From Dillenia suffruticosa (Eukaryota; Streptophyta; Magnoliopsida; Dilleniales; Dilleniaceae), in assembly GCA_033439265.1 (NCBI GenBank), contig JAVTVX010000008.1, positions 2,480,001 through 2,544,000 on the forward strand: a stretch of 64,000 nt of DNA. The letters are read 5' to 3'. The notes below the pieces were generated by a model. That model was not told the origin of the DNA, ran no database searches, and saw nothing but the letters and a program-made list of their open reading frames with translations. The position numbers were made by a program, and so were the translations under genes. Shown in pieces: positions 60,536 to 64,000 of the stretch (positions within the stretch are counted from its first letter, which is position 1; each line of letters starts with the position of its first letter).

Positions 60536-61147
60536 AGGCTAATTTTCCATTGATATGAGTTGAGACTTCTTACTGAAATGAGGCCCACACCCGCATCTTG
60601 GCCCCTATTACCATTTAGCAGATGAAGCGCCTGCAACTGGCCCAACCGAAGATGGGCTGCCTAGCTGGGTGGCTTGCCTTTGGGTTCGGCCCAAGAAGGC
60701 CCGATCAATTTTAGGGTCGGTCTTAAGTTTGTGCTTATCAAAGAAAATCTGGTTCAAAATTTTCCCCAACTCATGGTGGAACTTGACGTAGTGCGGCTCT
60801 GTCCATGCTAAGATCTACGATACTTTAATCATCTCTAAAGCGGGTGGAACATGTCGACACATGATACAAATCAAACATGATATTTGCTCTCAAGCATTAG
60901 CATGGTACTTATGCACTAATGATTGCAATCGCACAGCTTGACAAGATGGCGGTCATAGCAGGACAAACTTTTGAATCCGAGGACAGGCTTGGAACTACAT
61001 TGCAACAAAAACAAACGTTTGATTGGGAAAAGAATAATTGTTCCACACTAAATCGAATAATGAGAAGATGCCCTAGTGATGCATATGCATACACTCCCGC
61101 ACTCACAAGAAAGCACAATGAATCCACAATTTACAGGGAGAGAATAC

Positions 61148-63146
61148 CTATAGGATGTCAAGAACCAGAGCCCAGATGGGATAAACCAAGAGGACAATTA
61201 AGCCAAGCGTGTTTGATATGCCATGAGCCTTTGCAAAAGAATTCCTGAATCCACCGGTTGCACGAATGTGCTCTTGAAGCAAATAGCACCCGATGATAAG
61301 ACATACCGCAACACCAACCCAGCTATCCCTGAAAGTGTCTGCAAATAAGCTTGGAGCCACCACAAGCATAAGAATCAAAGCTGCTGGCATTTCCAACCAG
61401 TCTGCAACCACACCAACAAATGCAATTTTCACGTATTAATCAAGTCTGGACAATTTATGAGAAACACAATTTATGCCCTCTAATCAGATTTAAACAAGAA
61501 ACCATACTAGGGAAACGGCTTGGGAAAAAGAGGCGCAAGATAACAGCAATGAAAGCAATCCATTTTCCGACCTGTCCACTGCAATGTTGGACAAAATTAG
61601 TACCATGAGAGAGAGTTGGACCCCAGATCAATGAAAGAAATTGATGCCACTAACATTTTATTTTATTTTTTACCTGAATATGTTGAACAGCAGTGAAGGC
61701 AGACTGAAGAATATATAAGGAAGTAAAAGTGCCGTCAGCATATTTGTCCTCCAATTCGTTCGATCCAAGATCAACAAGTAACTGCAAGTCACATTAAAAG
61801 TTTTAAAAGAACCTTTATTCACAGACAGCCCATTTGGTAGCAGGCCATTAAACACAAGCTATGGTAGTGACAGTCTAATTTTTAGGTAAAACTGAGGTTT
61901 CCAACTATACAATTTGTCACAGAGAGGGAAGTGATTTTGGCTTAAACAAGCAGCTAAAGTATGCAGCCGGGAACATTAGAAGATTCATCAATTAAACAAT
62001 TTTCCTATTATTTTTTTATTTTAATTTTTTGGTCAGGAGGAGACAAGGCCCAAAGAAAAACAAGAGGTCAAAATAGCAAGCGCTTAGCACAGCCTAGAGG
62101 ATGGCACCTCTAATAGGTCCCATGTAAGACGATGCCTAAGCTGGACCCAGGGGGGGTTTAACACAGTCAGAACCCTTTCTCAAAGATGACCTAAGTCAAG
62201 AACTCCATAGTTGTTCTTCTTATTGCTTTTTCCCTTAAAGAATGTATTATTCATAGTACAAAGTTATTGTAAAACAACTTGCCAACAAATCATCGACCAG
62301 TGTACTGAAATTATAGTGATTAAAAAGTAGTACTAAACTTTTTTATAAGAAAGCAATAAAGCAATTTTAAGAGCCATGCTGCAAATTGCCAAGTCTGTAT
62401 TTTGCGGCATCCGATCTCGAAACAAATGATCATTCCTAGTACCACGTGTACGTACTGCTACTAAATCCATTGTATTTGTCAGTCATATGATCTCAAACCA
62501 CGATTCAGGTTTTTCTTTTTTGGCATCTTTAAAGATTAAAAAAAGAATCCCTTTGGTTGTTTCTGCTTTACCCATGTCATAACCAAATCATCGAAAGTCG
62601 GTTAATCTAGTAAAATATGGTATTACATCTTTTAATTAAAATTATGATTTTAACTCATAATTTAAATATGAAATATACTACATTAGAATGATAATTTTTT
62701 TAAATAGATCAATACAAGTCTCGAATCGAATTAATTGAAATATAATTTCGAATTATATACTATCGTAACCAAATCTGACCCGCATTCAAGAGTACCAAAA
62801 CAAAGTAAACCCAAGTCCTCAATTTAGGAAAAATTTATATTTCTCCAAACGAAGAAGCCATATTCTTATTAGAAACGAGGAAGGGGGTATATTTTCTTGT
62901 TCTCTCAGAAAACCAAATCAGAGAGAGAGAGAGGACTGACATGGCAGCGAAGGAAGCAATCCATTCAAGAATGGTAGTGACGAGGCCTGAGCTTCCAAGT
63001 ATGGTAGCGTGGGTGAGGAGCTTCTTGGCAGCGTTGCCGATTTCTTTAAGATCCGACTTTATCAAATCAGTTGCTGGAGTTGATGCTGTTGATACTTTTG
63101 CTGCTACTTCATCAGTCTTCATAGCCAAATAATCCATCCTCCCCAT
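61148..63146 (-). CDS. Cold-regulated 413 plasma-membrane protein (COR413-PM)
   Basis: Predicted 212-aa multi-pass membrane protein of the plant COR413 plasma-membrane group, induced by cold, drought and ABA in known members; biochemical role uncertain. Exons on minus: 63146-62941, 61781-61674, 61578-61508, 61401-61148, all in phase. Landmarks in order: start MGRMDYLAMKTDE, SDLKEIGNAAKKLLTHA, LEWIASFAAI, YLLILDRTNWRTNML, LPYIFFSLPSLLFNIF, GKWIAFIAVILRLFFPSRFPNWLEMPAAL, LMLVVAPSLFADTFRDSW, CYLLQEHIRATGGFRN and ISNTLGLIVLLVYPIWALVL. These give the usual five or six membrane spans. Donors are gtcagt, gtaaaa and gtatgg. A (GA)n leader repeat lies about 45-90 bp upstream of the ATG, and an S1 SINE sits in intron 1. 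Confidence 0.93.
62580..62775 (+). mobile_element. S1 SINE in COR413 intron 1, with 10-bp target-site duplication
   Basis: The body (62590-62765) has the S1 order: agtcggttaatctag, ttttaattaaaattatgattttaact, agatcaatacaagtctcgaatcgaattaattgaaatataatttcgaa. taaccaaatc is found exactly at 62580-62589 and 62766-62775. The A-tail is lost. It is antisense to the COR413 transcript. Confidence 0.6.
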
Positions 63147-63189
63147 TCTGCCTTTCCTTAGAGAGAGAAAGAGAGTTGATCTTTAAGAG

Positions 63190-63238
<49 letters not shown>

Positions 63239-63454
63239 CACATCGGGTAATCTCCCCAGATGAGCCGCCGAAAGTCTCGCAATAATTCAAACATGATTTC
63301 GGATATCACATCATTGATATGGTAAGAAGAAAAAAAAAAAAAAAGAACGAAAAGAAAAAAGTGGACACATGACCGGTTATCCATTACCAGTAGTAAGTGA
63401 CGATTTTCGAACAAATTAAACTAGATTAAAAGTGCATGGATAGCCCAACAGTCG

Positions 63455-63499
<45 letters not shown>

Positions 63500-64000
63500 A
63501 CCTGGAGAGTGTATGATTGACGTGCTAGCATTATTGAAGGCCGTTGCCAGCAGCCTCTTGCTCTCTTTCTTCGCTCCATTGTCTGCATATTTGGTTATGG
63601 CATTGGTATCGTGGTTGCCTTCTCCATTAGCCACGTTCCCTATACCCATATAAATAAATTAAAATTTTTACAAGAAGAAAAATAGAGAGAGAGAGAGAGA
63701 GAGAGAGAGAATGGTGACAAGTTCTTGAATGCGGTTGAAGATCACCTCAGATAAATACGGACCGACCAACTGACCATCAACATTGTCTTTTGCATCACTG
63801 ACCTTCTGTCCTTGCAACCAACTCTACTTTCTTCTCAAACCCCAATTCATTTAATTCATCTAAAAATGAATTATGATGAATTTACTCATCATTCATTGCA
63901 AGATTACATTCGATTCAAAATTATATACAATCCTTTTTTTTTTGTCTTTAAGAACAAATTTAGTCAATCCCATTTTTACTTTGGGGAATCCGGTTCGCGT
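63147..64000. other. COR413 promoter region and right end of the window
   Basis: Contains three microsatellites, (GA)n 63189-63236, (CT)n 63459-63496 and (GA)n 63684-63710, plus an A-tract near 63331-63344 preceded by a possible S1 tail (63262-63330). A 46-codon hydrophobic frame (63513-63653, plus) and an overlapping minus frame (63416-63649) are both open; neither has family features. Confidence 0.45.

Larger units (their letters stand above)
59887..61147. other. Convergent spacer between LACS2 and COR413
   Basis: LACS2 3' UTR, two S1-like copies on minus (60180-60350, 60355-60535), a stretch with several tgggc/gcccaa words at about 60640-60700, and the probable COR413 3' UTR on the right. 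The frame at 60919-61248 overlaps the COR413 end on the other strand and lacks family features. Confidence 0.45.

Overview
The window is nuclear DNA of a flowering plant, most likely a eudicot. Genes have many short exons with GT..AG introns, and the spacers are AT-rich and full of degenerate retroposons and (CT)n/(GA)n microsatellites. Every recognisable protein is a plant family. I cannot fix the species. Gene models were built by hand: splice sites were chosen so that the reading phase holds across every junction and the protein matches the family I know.

Layout: 1-2376 (+) 3' end of an ARIADNE-type RBR ubiquitin ligase. 2377-8371 repeat-rich spacer with a clear tRNA-derived SINE at 5602-5795. 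8372-12030 (+) leucine-zipper/DUF547 protein, 646 aa. 12031-15349 spacer with SINEs and a pyrimidine-rich block. 15350-18942 (+) plastid-division protein PDV2, two exons, 306 aa. 19694-21207 (+) class-1 phytoglobin whose only open start gives an extension of about 83 residues. 22701-23204 (-) and 28571-29098 (-) two PADRE/DUF4228 proteins. 24419-24778 (-) possible small gene. 30116-30889 (-) DC1 zinc-finger protein. 34529-35947 (+) intronless PPR protein. 38002-40092 (-) CASP-like protein (5C type), three exons. 45592-45753 (-) TOM6, a subunit of the mitochondrial outer-membrane translocase. 45932-47597 (-) decayed LINE just upstream of TOM6. 49898-50164 (+) possible small membrane protein. 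53235-59886 (+) long-chain acyl-CoA synthetase LACS2, 19 exons, 659 aa, with an antisense tRNA-Ile(AAU) in intron 1. 61148-63146 (-) COR413 plasma-membrane protein, four exons, 212 aa.

The genes are unrelated housekeeping or stress functions (plastid division, NO/O2 chemistry, cutin-type lipid activation, cold-related membrane protein, mitochondrial import). I see no multi-gene pathway or novel multi-component system. What stands out is retroposon structure: two SINE families, S1 of about 170-190 bp with more than 20 copies and S2 of about 85-105 bp with four copies. Nine copies have target-site duplications that can be read directly, from perfect to partly decayed. Other notable points are the extended phytoglobin, an in-frame alternative donor inside DUF547, CT microsatellites abutting 5' splice sites in PDV2 and LACS2, and a cluster of four site II elements in the TOM6 promoter below a LINE insertion.
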